DNA of 64,000 bases from Paracoccaceae bacterium (lineage in GTDB: Bacteria > Pseudomonadota > Alphaproteobacteria > Rhodobacterales > Rhodobacteraceae), in contig JAAFAB010000001.1 of assembly GCA_018222585.1 (NCBI GenBank), positions 124,001 to 188,000 of the forward strand, given 5' to 3'. The position numbers and the translations under genes were made by a program. Positions 28,354-36,442 of the stretch are shown one piece after another. How positions within the stretch are numbered: the first letter of the stretch is position 1; every line of letters starts with the position of its first letter. The notes below the pieces were generated by a model, which saw only the letters and a list, made by a program, of their open reading frames with translations, did not search any database and had not been told where the DNA came from.

Positions 28354-28608
28354 TCAGGAGGACAGCTCGAGCGACAGGGCGTGGATCTGCTGCATCAGCG
28401 GGCCGAGCGCCTCGTGCACCGCGCGATGCTGCGCCACCCTGCCTTGCCCGGCAAGAGCGTCGGACTTCATGCGGACGATGAAATGGCTCTCGCCCCCTTC
28501 CTGGAAGCCCGCGTGGCCTCGGTGGCGCTCGCTGTCGTCGATGACCTCCAGCACCTCGGGGGTGAACCGGGCTTGAAGCCTGTCGCGGATCTCTGCCGTT
28601 CGGGACAT
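28354..28608 (-). CDS. bolA: BolA-family protein
   Basis: 84 residues with the class II KH-like BolA fold: the N-terminal helix (IRDRLQARFTPEVLEVIDDS), FIVRMKSDALAGQGRVAQHRAVHEAL, and the helix LMQQIHALSLEL. The conserved histidine for [2Fe-2S] sharing with a monothiol glutaredoxin is present (QHRAVH). BolA proteins act in iron-sulfur trafficking and stress morphology. Divergent from a J-domain gene; the bolA, dnaJ-like, cobS, cobT order is usual in Rhodobacterales. Confidence 0.9.
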   Translation of the reverse strand: MSRTAEIRDRLQARFTPEVLEVIDDSERHRGHAGFQEGGESHFIVRMKSDALAGQGRVAQHRAVHEALGPLMQQIHALSLELSS

Positions 28609-28700
28609 TTTTTCTCCTGTCGCCTCTTCAATCTGCCGCCGCTTAGTCTAAACTTCAGCGCCTGACTCGGAAATGCCCCACGACCAAGGAGGCCGCCCCC

Positions 28701-29333
28701 ATGCCCAAATCTGATCCCTTCGGTTTCGACATGTCCATCTCTTCTGCCAAGAAGAAGCAGAACAGGGGACGTCGCGGCATGTCCGGGGCCTCGGAAACCT
28801 CGACCCGCCTCTGCGAGCATCCGGGCTGCGAGGAGGCCGGGAAGTACCGGGCCCCGAAAGCTCCCGACGTGCTGGACGATTATTACTGGTTCTGCAAGGA
28901 CCACGTCCGCGAGTACAACCAGAAATGGAGCTTCTTCGACGGCAAGACCGAGGCCGAGATGAATGCACAGATGTCCGAGGACAAGGTCTGGGAACGCAAG
29001 ACCAAGCCGCTCGGCGATCCCGAGGCCCGGGCCTGGGCGCGGCTTGGCATCGAGGATCCGCATCAGGTGCTGGGGGCCAATGCGACGCAGAACCCCGGGC
29101 GCAATGCCAATCCCGGTGGCGCCACCCGCCGCCTGCCGCCGACCGAGCGCAAGGCGATCGAGATCCTGGAAGCCAAGGACAGCTGGTCCAAGGCCGAGAT
29201 CCGCAAGGCCTATAAGGCGCTGATCAAGGTGCTGCACCCGGACATGAACGGCGGCGACCGCAGCCAGGAAGAGCAGCTCCAGCAGGTCGTCTGGGCCTGG
29301 GACCAGATCAAGGACAGCCGCAGCTTCAAGTGA
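28701..29333 (+). CDS. J-domain protein with an N-terminal Cys/His cluster
   Basis: 210 residues. The J domain is at the C-terminus (about 150-207), with the HPD motif at H179-P180-D181 (LIKVLHPDMNGG), so it should stimulate an Hsp70 ATPase. N-terminal half carries C38-x-H40-x2-C43 and C65-x2-H68 (LCEHPGCEEAG and WFCKDHVREYN), a likely metal site not found in canonical DnaJ. It precedes the cobalamin chelatase genes; a perfect terminator ends it. Confidence 0.9.
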   Translation: MPKSDPFGFDMSISSAKKKQNRGRRGMSGASETSTRLCEHPGCEEAGKYRAPKAPDVLDDYYWFCKDHVREYNQKWSFFDGKTEAEMNAQMSEDKVWERKTKPLGDPEARAWARLGIEDPHQVLGANATQNPGRNANPGGATRRLPPTERKAIEILEAKDSWSKAEIRKAYKALIKVLHPDMNGGDRSQEEQLQQVVWAWDQIKDSRSFK

Positions 29334-29367
29334 GGGCCGGCCCGCCCGACCCTCCGTGCAACGGAAG

Positions 29368-29394
29368 CCGTCAGACCTCGTCTGACGGTTTTTT
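29368..29394 (+). terminator. Strong Rho-independent terminator after the J-domain gene
   Basis: CCGTCAGAC (29368-29376), CTC loop, GTCTGACGG (29380-29388), then six T (29389-29394). The best-formed terminator in the window. Confidence 0.93.
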
Positions 29395-29518
29395 GATGCA
29401 CGGTTGCCGGGAAACGCACACACGCACATCCAGATGTGTGAATGCTTCCTGAGCCGGATCGAACCGGTGCGCGCCGAGATCGTTTGCCTCACCCGGCCTT
29501 ATAGACAAACCTCCCCTC

Positions 29519-29960
29519 ATGTCCTGGATCCGGGAGGGTGCGCAGCTGGTCCATGCCACGGACCCCGACCTGCCCCACTGGCCAAGAGCGGCGCCAAGCC
29601 GATGCTCTATGCTGGGGCGCGTCCGAGGTGCCCCCGCCAAAGTCGCCGCCTACTGGCGCCGCTTGGTCGAGACCACGGGCGTGCTGGCGCGCGACTTCGC
29701 CCGGTTCCATATCTTCCCCGCCTTCCCCCATGCCGGTGTCGGCCCGCAGGAAATGCCGGCGGCGACGGACCTGTTCTCGGCGCTGGAAACCTGTGTCGAG
29801 ACGGGCGCGACCCCCTGGCCCGATGGTCAACTCCAGTCCGAGGGCCGACGTGGTCACCGCCGAGCGGCCGCTCGGCGAATACCCCGCCGTCCCGCGCTAT
29901 GACGGCGCGGGCGATCCCGGGCAGGCGACCAGTTTCCTCACCTGCAGCGAGGGATCATCT
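29519..29960 (+). pseudogene. Decayed C-terminal fragment of a tannase/feruloyl-esterase-family hydrolase
   Basis: The 751-base gap 29334-30084 holds no intact gene, but pieces of one protein line up across three frames: ATDPDLPHW (frame of 29519), AKSGAKPMLYAGA (from 29581), ASEVPPPK (from 29619), then KVAAYWRRLVETTG through ARFHIFPAFPHAGVGPQ and DLFSALETCVETGATP (frame of 29519), then AERPLGEYPAVPRYDGAGD (frame of 29538). In tannase/feruloyl esterases the C-terminus reads GGKLILYHGWAD, YYE, VPGMGHCGGGP, ALE.WVE.G.AP and RPLCPYP..A.Y.G. Only about 150 of some 550 residues remain, with at least four frame changes. Family assignment is from remembered motifs. Confidence 0.6.
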
Positions 29961-30084
29961 TTCACAGTGATCTTCGGAGGGGGCGGGCGTCTTCGCGCGT
30001 CGGGCCCCCAGCCTTTCGCCCCTGTCGGCGTGACAGTCCGGGGCCGGTCCCCCGGCGTCGCGAGGGTCCGAGCGGGGGCCAGGG

Positions 30085-30798
30085 TCAGCTCCGAACCTCG
30101 GCCAGCGGTGCGGCGGCCAGCACCGGCCCGGTCGGCCCGGCGGCGGGCGAGCCCCCGGCTGGCTCCAGCGAAATCGCCAGCGTTGCGCCGGGCGCCTGCC
30201 GGGCCAATGGCGGCGGCAGGTCGATCACCTGGCGCGCGGAGCCCGCCGGCCAGACCAGCAACGAAATCGGCGCCCCGTCCCCGGCAATCAGCCAAAGCTC
30301 GTGACTGCTGCCCGAGGGCGCGGCTTCTCCCAGCCGGTCGAGACTGAGCTGGCCGCTGTCCGGATCGAAGGCGGCGATGTAGCGTGCCGCATCGGCCTCG
30401 GTGCCGATGCTGGCCTGGAAGTCGGGCAGTTCGGCGGGGGTCATCAGACCGGTTTCCCAGGCCAGGAAGGCCAGGGCGGCGGCGGCGGCGGTGCCGATGA
30501 CAAGCTCGCCGATCCCCAGGGAGGCGATGAAGCCGCGCAGACCGCGCGGCGCCGGCTCCTCCTGCCAGAGGCGCCCCCGGAGCGCCTCCCAGACATGCGG
30601 CGGCACCTCGACCTCGGCGATGGCATCGGTCATGGCGACGAAATCATCCGCCCAGCCGGCAACCAGCATCCGCAGCGCGGGCTCGCGCGTCAGCCGGGCC
30701 TCGAAGGCGTGGTGGTCCTCTGCCGGGAGCAGGTCGAGGAGGTATTCCGCCGCGCGGACCTTGTCCTCTGCCGTGGGATCGGGGGCTTCGCCGCTCAT
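30085..30798 (-). CDS. Anti-sigma factor, RskA type
   Basis: 237 residues from the ATG at 30798, which overlaps the sigma gene stop (ATGA); a GTG at 30810 is the alternative. N-terminal cytoplasmic anti-sigma helices (AAEYLLDLLPAEDHHAFEARL, then HVWEALRGRLW), one membrane helix (about 95-115, GTAAAAALAFLAWETGLM), and an extracytoplasmic RskA domain (SSHELWLIAGDGAPISLLVWP). It should hold the partner ECF factor until proteolysis. Ends beside the decayed esterase fragment. Confidence 0.88.
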   Translation of the reverse strand: MSGEAPDPTAEDKVRAAEYLLDLLPAEDHHAFEARLTREPALRMLVAGWADDFVAMTDAIAEVEVPPHVWEALRGRLWQEEPAPRGLRGFIASLGIGELVIGTAAAAALAFLAWETGLMTPAELPDFQASIGTEADAARYIAAFDPDSGQLSLDRLGEAAPSGSSHELWLIAGDGAPISLLVWPAGSARQVIDLPPPLARQAPGATLAISLEPAGGSPAAGPTGPVLAAAPLAEVRS

Positions 30799-31337
30799 CG
30801 GCTCAGACACTCCTTCAGTTTCAACAGGCTGCGCCGCAGCCAGGTGCGCATGGTATTCAGCGGAACATCGTATTTCTCGGCAAGTTCCTGGTAGGAATAG
30901 CCCATCAGGTAGGCGCCCCTGACCGCCTCGGCGCGGTCGGGCTCCAGCTCGTCCAGGCAGCCGACCAGCCGCGCCCTCTCGCCCGATGCGATGGCCAGGG
31001 CCTCGGGGCCCGGCTGCGGCGAGGCCAGTTCCTCGGCTTCCGACAGGTCCTCGCCGCGCGCGCGGCGGGCCCGCAGCCGGTCAATGGCGGTGTTGCGCGC
31101 GACGGTGATCAGCCAGGTCATCGGACTGAAACCGGTGGCCCGGTAGCGTTCGGCATTGCGCCAGATCTTGACGAAACTGTCCTGCAGGACCTCCTCGGCC
31201 TCGGCCCGGCTGCCGAGGATCCGCAGCGCCACCCCGAAGAGCTTGGCCGAGGTCAGCGCATAGAGCCTCTGGAACGCCGCGCGATCGCCCAGGGCCACCT
31301 GCGCGATCAGATCCTCGATTTCCTCCAGCGTCGCCAT
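30795..31337 (-). CDS. ECF-family RNA polymerase sigma factor
   Basis: 180 residues from the ATG at 31337 (AAGGGGAG box). Region 2: FQRLYALTSAKLFGVALRILGSRAEAEEVLQDSFVKIW then MTWLITVARNTAIDRLR (-10 recognition). Region 4: RAEAVRGAYLMGYSYQELAEKYDVPLNTMRTWLRRSLLKLKE (-35 recognition). Paired by ATGA overlap with an RskA-type anti-sigma gene, as in SigK-RskA modules. It points away from cobS and shares a 169-base divergent gap with it. The longer frame from 31643 overlaps cobS and is not coding. Confidence 0.92.
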   Translation of the reverse strand: MATLEEIEDLIAQVALGDRAAFQRLYALTSAKLFGVALRILGSRAEAEEVLQDSFVKIWRNAERYRATGFSPMTWLITVARNTAIDRLRARRARGEDLSEAEELASPQPGPEALAIASGERARLVGCLDELEPDRAEAVRGAYLMGYSYQELAEKYDVPLNTMRTWLRRSLLKLKECLSR

Positions 31338-31456
31338 CGGCTCCCCTTCGTCCCCGACCGGCGCCGCAGGTCCCTGATGCCTCCGGTTGCCGCCCCGCCG
31401 GAGCATGTGTTTTTTGCCCTTTCCCTCGCCGTGCGCTTCGATATGGTGCACCGGAC

Positions 31457-31476
31457 CCCGCAGACGATGCTGCGGG
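31457..31476. other. Inverted repeat in the cobS/ECF divergent gap
   Basis: CCCGCAG (31457-31463), ACGATG, CTGCGGG (31470-31476), 30 bases before the cobS ATG. Could be an operator or a leader hairpin. No cobalamin-riboswitch B12 box is seen in the gap. Confidence 0.35.
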
Positions 31477-31506
31477 TGCGAATGATGCAGGAAGGACAAG
31501 CCGACC

Positions 31507-32490
31507 ATGGCCGAGGGATCGCTCGATAGCAACGCCAAACCGACCGAGGAAATCTCCGTTCGCGAGGTCTTCGGCATCGACACGGACATGGTGGTCAAGG
31601 GCTTCGACGAGCGCACCGACCGCGTGCCCGAGATCGACACCACCTATCGCTTCGACCCCGACACCACGCTGGCGATCCTGGCGGGCTTCAGCCACAACCG
31701 CCGCGTCATGGTGCAGGGCTATCACGGCACCGGCAAGTCGACCCATATCGAACAGGTCGCGGCGCGGCTGAACTGGCCGACCGTGCGCGTCAACCTCGAC
31801 AGCCACATCAGCCGGATCGACCTGATCGGCAAGGATGCGATCAAGCTGAAGGACGGCAAGCAGGTCACCGAGTTCCACGAGGGCATCCTGCCCTGGGCGC
31901 TGCGCAACCCCGCCGCCATCGTGTTCGACGAATACGACGCCGGCCGCGCCGACGTGATGTTCGTCATCCAGCGCGTGCTGGAAACCGACGGCAAGCTGAC
32001 CCTTCTGGACCAGAACGAGATCATCACGCCGAACAAGTACTTCCGCCTGTTCGCCACCTCGAACACGGTGGGCCTCGGCGATACCACCGGTCTCTACCAC
32101 GGCACCCAGCAGATCAACCAGGCGCAGATGGACCGCTGGTCCCTCGTCGCCACGCTGAACTACCTCAGCCACGACGCCGAAGCGGCAATCGTGCTCAGCA
32201 AGGCGCCCCACTACAACACCGAGAAGGGCCGCAAGACCATCAGCCAGATGGTGACCCTGGCCGGGCTGACCCGCACCGCTTTCATGAACGGCGACCTCAG
32301 CACCGTGATGTCGCCGCGGACCCTGATCAACTGGGCCCAGAACGCCGAGATCTTCCGCAACACCGGCTATGCCTTCCGGCTGACCTTCCTCAACAAGTGC
32401 GACGAGCTGGAGCGGCAGACCGTGGCCGAGTTCTTCCAGCGTTGCTTCGACGAGGAACTGCCCGAAAGCGCCGCCTCGGCCGCCAGCTGA
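31507..32490 (+). CDS. cobS: Aerobic cobaltochelatase subunit CobS
   Basis: 327-residue AAA+ ATPase. Walker A GYHGTGKS at 71-78, Walker [10 protein letters not shown] near 137-145, sensor region [15 protein letters not shown]. CobS and CobT form the MgCl-like motor that, with CobN, inserts Co2+ into hydrogenobyrinate a,c-diamide during aerobic B12 synthesis. cobN and the rest of the pathway are outside the window. AGGAAGGACAAG precedes the ATG. Confidence 0.96.
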   Translation: MAEGSLDSNAKPTEEISVREVFGIDTDMVVKGFDERTDRVPEIDTTYRFDPDTTLAILAGFSHNRRVMVQGYHGTGKSTHIEQVAARLNWPTVRVNLDSHISRIDLIGKDAIKLKDGKQVTEFHEGILPWALRNPAAIVFDEYDAGRADVMFVIQRVLETDGKLTLLDQNEIITPNKYFRLFATSNTVGLGDTTGLYHGTQQINQAQMDRWSLVATLNYLSHDAEAAIVLSKAPHYNTEKGRKTISQMVTLAGLTRTAFMNGDLSTVMSPRTLINWAQNAEIFRNTGYAFRLTFLNKCDELERQTVAEFFQRCFDEELPESAASAAS

Positions 32491-32524
32491 GCGCGCCTCC
32501 GACACGGTCGGACAGGATGAACGC

Positions 32525-32557
32525 AGGCCCGGTCTCCGCGAGGAGGCCGGGCCTTTC
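32525..32557 (+). terminator. Terminator after cobS
   Basis: AGGCCCGG-T-CTCC (32525-32537), loop GCGA, GGAG-G-CCGGGCCT (32542-32554), then TT. A 13-bp stem including one wobble, 35 bases past the cobS stop. Confidence 0.7.
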
Positions 32558-32656
32558 CGTTGCCGCCTCCATGCTCCGCCACCGAGCGGCCCCGTGAACC
32601 TTTTCTGAAGCCTGCTGTCCTACCCTCCGGAGATCGACCTCCTGGAGGACCAGCAG

Positions 32657-33040
32657 ATGTCCCCTATCCGCGCGTCAATGATCGCCCTCACCCTCCTTGC
32701 CTGTCCCTCGGAGCCGGGCCGGGCGGCGCCCCTCGCCAGCGATCCCGCGCCGCTCTTCGCGCGCTGCACCGGCCGCCTGATGGCCGAGGTCGAACATGCC
32801 TGGCTGCTCTCCGCCGATCCGACCCGCACCGAGGCTGCCCTGCAAGATATGCGCGACCTGCTCGCCGCCCTCCCCGAGGGCCGCACCCGCGGGCTCCTGT
32901 CGCTGCGCACCGAAGCCCGCGCCGCGCAACGCGCCCTGCTTGAAACCGCCCGTTTCTCCGGCAATGCCGAGAAGGCCGCCCGCGCCGGGCTGATCGCAGA
33001 GACCCTGCTGGGCCAGTGTCGCGCCCTGCTTCCGCGCTAG
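32657..33040 (+). CDS. Small exported protein of unknown function between cobS and cobT
   Basis: 127 residues with a signal-peptide-like start (MSPIRASMIALTLLACPSEPGRA) and a helical mature part (LFARCTGRLMAEVEHAWLL...). Mature cysteines in ARCTGR and GQCRALL could form a disulfide. CTCCTGGAGGA precedes the ATG. It is separated from cobS by a terminator and from cobT by an R1 repeat, so it probably has its own transcript. Family not recognised. Confidence 0.75.
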   Translation: MSPIRASMIALTLLACPSEPGRAAPLASDPAPLFARCTGRLMAEVEHAWLLSADPTRTEAALQDMRDLLAALPEGRTRGLLSLRTEARAAQRALLETARFSGNAEKAARAGLIAETLLGQCRALLPR

Positions 33041-33062
33041 GGGCCTGCATCCCCTGCCGTCT

Positions 33063-33174
33063 GCCTCCGGCAGGAGTATTTTCAGCCTCAGAATGGGCAA
33101 AGAGCCTCTTACATCTATTCGACGGCTGAAAATACTCCGGGGGACTCCGCAAAGCGGATGGGGGCAGAGCCCCC
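33063..33174 (+). repeat. R1 composite intergenic repeat, full copy
   Basis: Arms GGAGTATTTTCAGCC (33073-33087) and GGCTGAAAATACTCC (33124-33138) are perfect complements around 36 bases. Then stem TCCGC-AAA-GCGGA (33146-33158) and GGGGGC-AGA-GCCCCC (33160-33174). Lies between the small exported-protein gene and cobT, both plus strand. Confidence 0.9.
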
Positions 33175-33246
33175 CCTCTTCCCTTCAACCAGCCGCGCTG
33201 CGCTTCCCGCTTGCGACCTCCCCGGCCAAGTGCTTTATCTTCCCCC

Positions 33247-35121
33247 ATGAGCAAGCCCAGCGACAATCCCGCCGATCCGTTCAAGAAGGCCCTGGCCGAG
33301 GCCACCAAGGTCATGGCCGACGACTCCGAGCTGAACGTGCAGTACAGCGTCGACCCCTCCGGCAAGAGCGGCGACCAGATGCGCCTGCCCCAGGTCTCGC
33401 GCCGTCTCTCTCGCGACGAGGTGCTGCTGGCCCGGGGCACCGCCGATGCGCTGGCCCTGCATCACCGCTACCACGATGCCTCGACCTACGGGAAATACCA
33501 GCCCGACGGCCAGATGGCGCGCGAGCTCTTCGAGAGCATGGAGACCGCCCGCTGCGAGGCCATGGGCGCCCGCGACATGCCCGGCACCGCCGGCAACATC
33601 GACCACAAGATCGCCGCCGAGGCGCGCCGCCTGGGCTTCGAGGGCATCAAGGATCGCGCCTCGGCCCCGCTTCCGGCTGCCGCGGGCTACCTGATCCGCC
33701 ATCTTGCCACCGGCCGCCCGATGCCCGCCGGAGCAGAGAACGTCATGGAGCTGTGGCGCAGCTTCATGGAAGAGCGCGCCGGGGACACGCTGGAAAACCT
33801 TGGCGACACGCTTGCCGATCCGCAGGCCTTCGCCCGCTTCGCCCGCCGCATGATCGAGGACCTGGGCTATGGCGACCAGCTGGGCGATGACCCGGACGCC
33901 GAGGACGAAGAGGCCCAGGACGACGCCGAAGAGGCACCCGACGACGAGCAGGATCCCGACTCGACCGGCCAGGACGACAGCGAGGACCAGCCCGAGGCCA
34001 GCCCCGAGCAGAGCCAGGAAGACCAGCAGGACAGCTCCGAGGCCGAGGTCAGCGCAGACGACATGGCCGACCAGGAGGCCAGCGAAGAGGCCGAGATGCC
34101 CGAGGGCGAGGCCCCGCAGGAGCCCCCCGCCCCCGCGCCGGTCAGCGATGCCGACCCGAATTACGTCATCTATTCCGACGCCTACGACGAGGAGATCGCC
34201 GCAGAGGACCTCGCCGATCCGGCCGAGCTGGAGCGCCTGCGCGCCTATCTCGACCAGCAGCTCGATCCGCTGAAGGGCGCCGTCGGGCGGCTGGCCAACA
34301 AGTTGCAGCGCCGCCTGCAGGCGCAGCAGAACCGCAGCTGGGAATTCGACAAGGAAGAGGGCGTGCTGGATGCCGGTCGCCTTGCCCGGGTCGTTGCCAA
34401 TCCCACCACCCCGCTGTCCTTCAAGGTCGAGAAGGACATGGAGTTCCGCGACACCGTGGTGACGCTGCTGATCGACAACTCCGGCTCGATGCGCGGCCGC
34501 CCGATCTCGATCGCGGCGATCTGCGCCGACGTGCTGGCGCGCACGCTGGAGCGCTGCTCGGTCAAGGTCGAGATCCTCGGCTTCACCACCCGTGCCTGGA
34601 AGGGCGGGCAGGCGCGCGAGAAATGGCTGGCCGATGGCCGCCCGCAGCAGCCCGGTCGCCTGAACGACCTGCGCCATATCATCTACAAGCAGGCCGACGC
34701 GCCCTGGCGCCGTTCGCGAGACAACCTCGGGCTGATGATGAAGGAGGGCCTGCTGAAAGAGAACATCGACGGCGAGGCGCTGGAATGGGCGCACCGCCGT
34801 ATGGTGGGCCGCCGCGAGGCGCGCCGCATCCTGATGGTGATCTCCGACGGCGCCCCGGTCGACGATTCGACGCTGTCCGTGAACCCCGCCAACTTCCTGG
34901 AAAAGCACCTGCGCGACGTGATCGCCATGATCGAGAAGCGCAAGGCGGTCGAACTGATCGCCATCGGCATCGGCCATGACGTGACCCGCTACTACCAGCG
35001 CGCCGTGACGATTACCGATGTCGACCAGCTGGCCGGCGCGATGACCGAACAGCTGGCCTCGCTCTTCGACAATGACCCAAGGGCACGGGCGCGCATGGTC
35101 GGGATCAGGCGGGCCGGCTGA
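33247..35121 (+). CDS. cobT: Aerobic cobaltochelatase subunit CobT
   Basis: 624 residues from the ATG at 33247 (frame opens at 33211). N-terminal helical domain to about 210, a strongly acidic Asp/Glu/Gln-rich linker (about 213-318), and a C-terminal von Willebrand A domain whose MIDAS motif is DNSGS at 410-414, ending with [18 protein letters not shown]-type residues. CobT is the CobS partner that couples ATP hydrolysis to CobN. The acidic linker is typical of the family. Confidence 0.96.
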   Translation: MSKPSDNPADPFKKALAEATKVMADDSELNVQYSVDPSGKSGDQMRLPQVSRRLSRDEVLLARGTADALALHHRYHDASTYGKYQPDGQMARELFESMETARCEAMGARDMPGTAGNIDHKIAAEARRLGFEGIKDRASAPLPAAAGYLIRHLATGRPMPAGAENVMELWRSFMEERAGDTLENLGDTLADPQAFARFARRMIEDLGYGDQLGDDPDAEDEEAQDDAEEAPDDEQDPDSTGQDDSEDQPEASPEQSQEDQQDSSEAEVSADDMADQEASEEAEMPEGEAPQEPPAPAPVSDADPNYVIYSDAYDEEIAAEDLADPAELERLRAYLDQQLDPLKGAVGRLANKLQRRLQAQQNRSWEFDKEEGVLDAGRLARVVANPTTPLSFKVEKDMEFRDTVVTLLIDNSGSMRGRPISIAAICADVLARTLERCSVKVEILGFTTRAWKGGQAREKWLADGRPQQPGRLNDLRHIIYKQADAPWRRSRDNLGLMMKEGLLKENIDGEALEWAHRRMVGRREARRILMVISDGAPVDDSTLSVNPANFLEKHLRDVIAMIEKRKAVELIAIGIGHDVTRYYQRAVTITDVDQLAGAMTEQLASLFDNDPRARARMVGIRRAG

Positions 35122-35172
35122 GGCGTCCCCCCGGGGGGGCCTGAGGCCGGCAGAAGCGGACGGGAGGGACAG

Positions 35173-35523
35173 ATGGCAGAGCACCGCATCTACTCCATGG
35201 CCTTCGACAAGGTCTATCAGGCGCTGCTTCAGAAGCTGGAACGCAAGGGACGCACGAAGGCGGAGGTGGATGCCGTGATCCACTGGCTGACCGGATACGA
35301 CCAGGCCGGGTTGCAGACCCAGCTGGACCAGGCCGCCGATGTGCGCAGCTTTTTCGAAGATGCGCCGGAATTGACCCCGGACCGCCGCAAGATCACCGGC
35401 GTTGTCTGCGGTGTCCGGGTCGAAGAGATCGAAGACCCGCTGATGCAGGACATCCGCTACCTCGACAAGCTGGTCGACGAGCTGGCGCGCGGCAAGGCGA
35501 TGGAGAAGGTCCTGCGCCAATGA
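35173..35523 (+). CDS. DUF2200-family protein
   Basis: 116 residues: HRIYSMAFDKVYQALLQKLERKGRTKAEVDAVIHWLTGYD, then ITGVVCGVRVEEIEDPLMQDIRYLDKLVDELARGK. This matches the DUF2200 pattern along its full length. Function unknown. A GGGAGGGACAG box precedes the ATG; 51 bases after cobT and possibly co-transcribed. Confidence 0.85.
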   Translation: MAEHRIYSMAFDKVYQALLQKLERKGRTKAEVDAVIHWLTGYDQAGLQTQLDQAADVRSFFEDAPELTPDRRKITGVVCGVRVEEIEDPLMQDIRYLDKLVDELARGKAMEKVLRQ

Positions 35524-35625
35524 CCACGCGCCGATGATCACGCCCAACCGGGCCGGTCTTCCCAGGCTGCTTACGGTTTCTTAACCACGCGACGGCAACT
35601 CTGCCCGAAGGCCCGCCCGGAGGAG

Positions 35626-36369
35626 ATGCCGATGCCCCAGCCCCTGCTGCCCGAGACACCCCGGTCTGACACCGCATCATGGCCGCCAGCCATGCCTTCC
35701 GCGCCGCAGCCGGAAGACAGCAATTTCGCCGCCGCGCGCCAGTTCGTCGCCCATGGCCGCCGCCGCCAGCAGGAAGAGGGACGCGAGAGCATCTCGGGAC
35801 CGGGCTCCTTCCTGGAAGCCGCCAAGCCGACCATGACGCTGCTGAACCGGGTGCTGGAGGAACGGCAGATCACCTCGATCCTCGACCTGGGCTGCGGCGA
35901 CTGGAACTGGATGCGCCACATGGACCTGGCCGGGCGCGACATTTCCTATCGCGGCTGGGACGCCGATCCGGACCTGATCGCAAGCCTGACCCGCGCCCAT
36001 GGCGAGGGCGCCCGCATCCGTTTCGAGATGCGCGACCTGACCGCCGAGCTGCTGCCGCCCCATGATCTGGTGATCATCCGCGACGTGCTCTTCCACCTGC
36101 CGCACGAGATGGGGCAACGGGTGATCACCCGGATCCGCAACGCGGCGCGCTACATGATCGCCACCAGCTTTCTCGGACAGGGCGAAAACCCGGCCTGGGG
36201 CGATTGCAGCCCGGTCGCGATCGAGGGCTGGGGGTTCTACACCATCGACCTCTGCGCCCCGCCCTTCTCGCTGACCCCCTTCCTGTCCGAGGCCCTGCGC
36301 GAACCGCTCTGCACCGTGCGCGGCAAGCGACGCTTCGTCTGCCTCTTCGATTTCGGCTCGAAACCCTGA
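35626..36369 (+). CDS. Class I SAM-dependent methyltransferase
   Basis: 247 residues. Motif I ILDLGCGDWNW at 85-95, an acidic residue after strand 2 (YRGWDADPDLI), and motif IV LVIIRDVLFHLPHEMGQRVI. About 40 disordered N-terminal residues precede the fold. The WGDCSPVAIEGWGFYTIDLCAPPFSLTPF tail resembles small-molecule or glycan methyltransferases in several bacteria, but the acceptor is unknown. GGAGGAGATGCC precedes the ATG. Confidence 0.87.
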   Translation: MPMPQPLLPETPRSDTASWPPAMPSAPQPEDSNFAAARQFVAHGRRRQQEEGRESISGPGSFLEAAKPTMTLLNRVLEERQITSILDLGCGDWNWMRHMDLAGRDISYRGWDADPDLIASLTRAHGEGARIRFEMRDLTAELLPPHDLVIIRDVLFHLPHEMGQRVITRIRNAARYMIATSFLGQGENPAWGDCSPVAIEGWGFYTIDLCAPPFSLTPFLSEALREPLCTVRGKRRFVCLFDFGSKP

Positions 36370-36442
36370 GCCGGGCGGATTAGGTTTCCCCCTGAGCCAT
36401 GCGCACGACCCGCCGCCCGGCGCCGATCAACAGGGAGCGACC

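Noticed and set aside
31338-31506. Possible cobalamin riboswitch before cobS
   Set aside because: The gap is too short for most of the fold and no B12 box is seen; only a small inverted repeat is present.
33235-35547. 770-codon minus-strand frame opposite cobT
   Set aside because: Mirror of the CobT coding sequence; its valine/leucine-rich stretch is the complement of the acidic linker.
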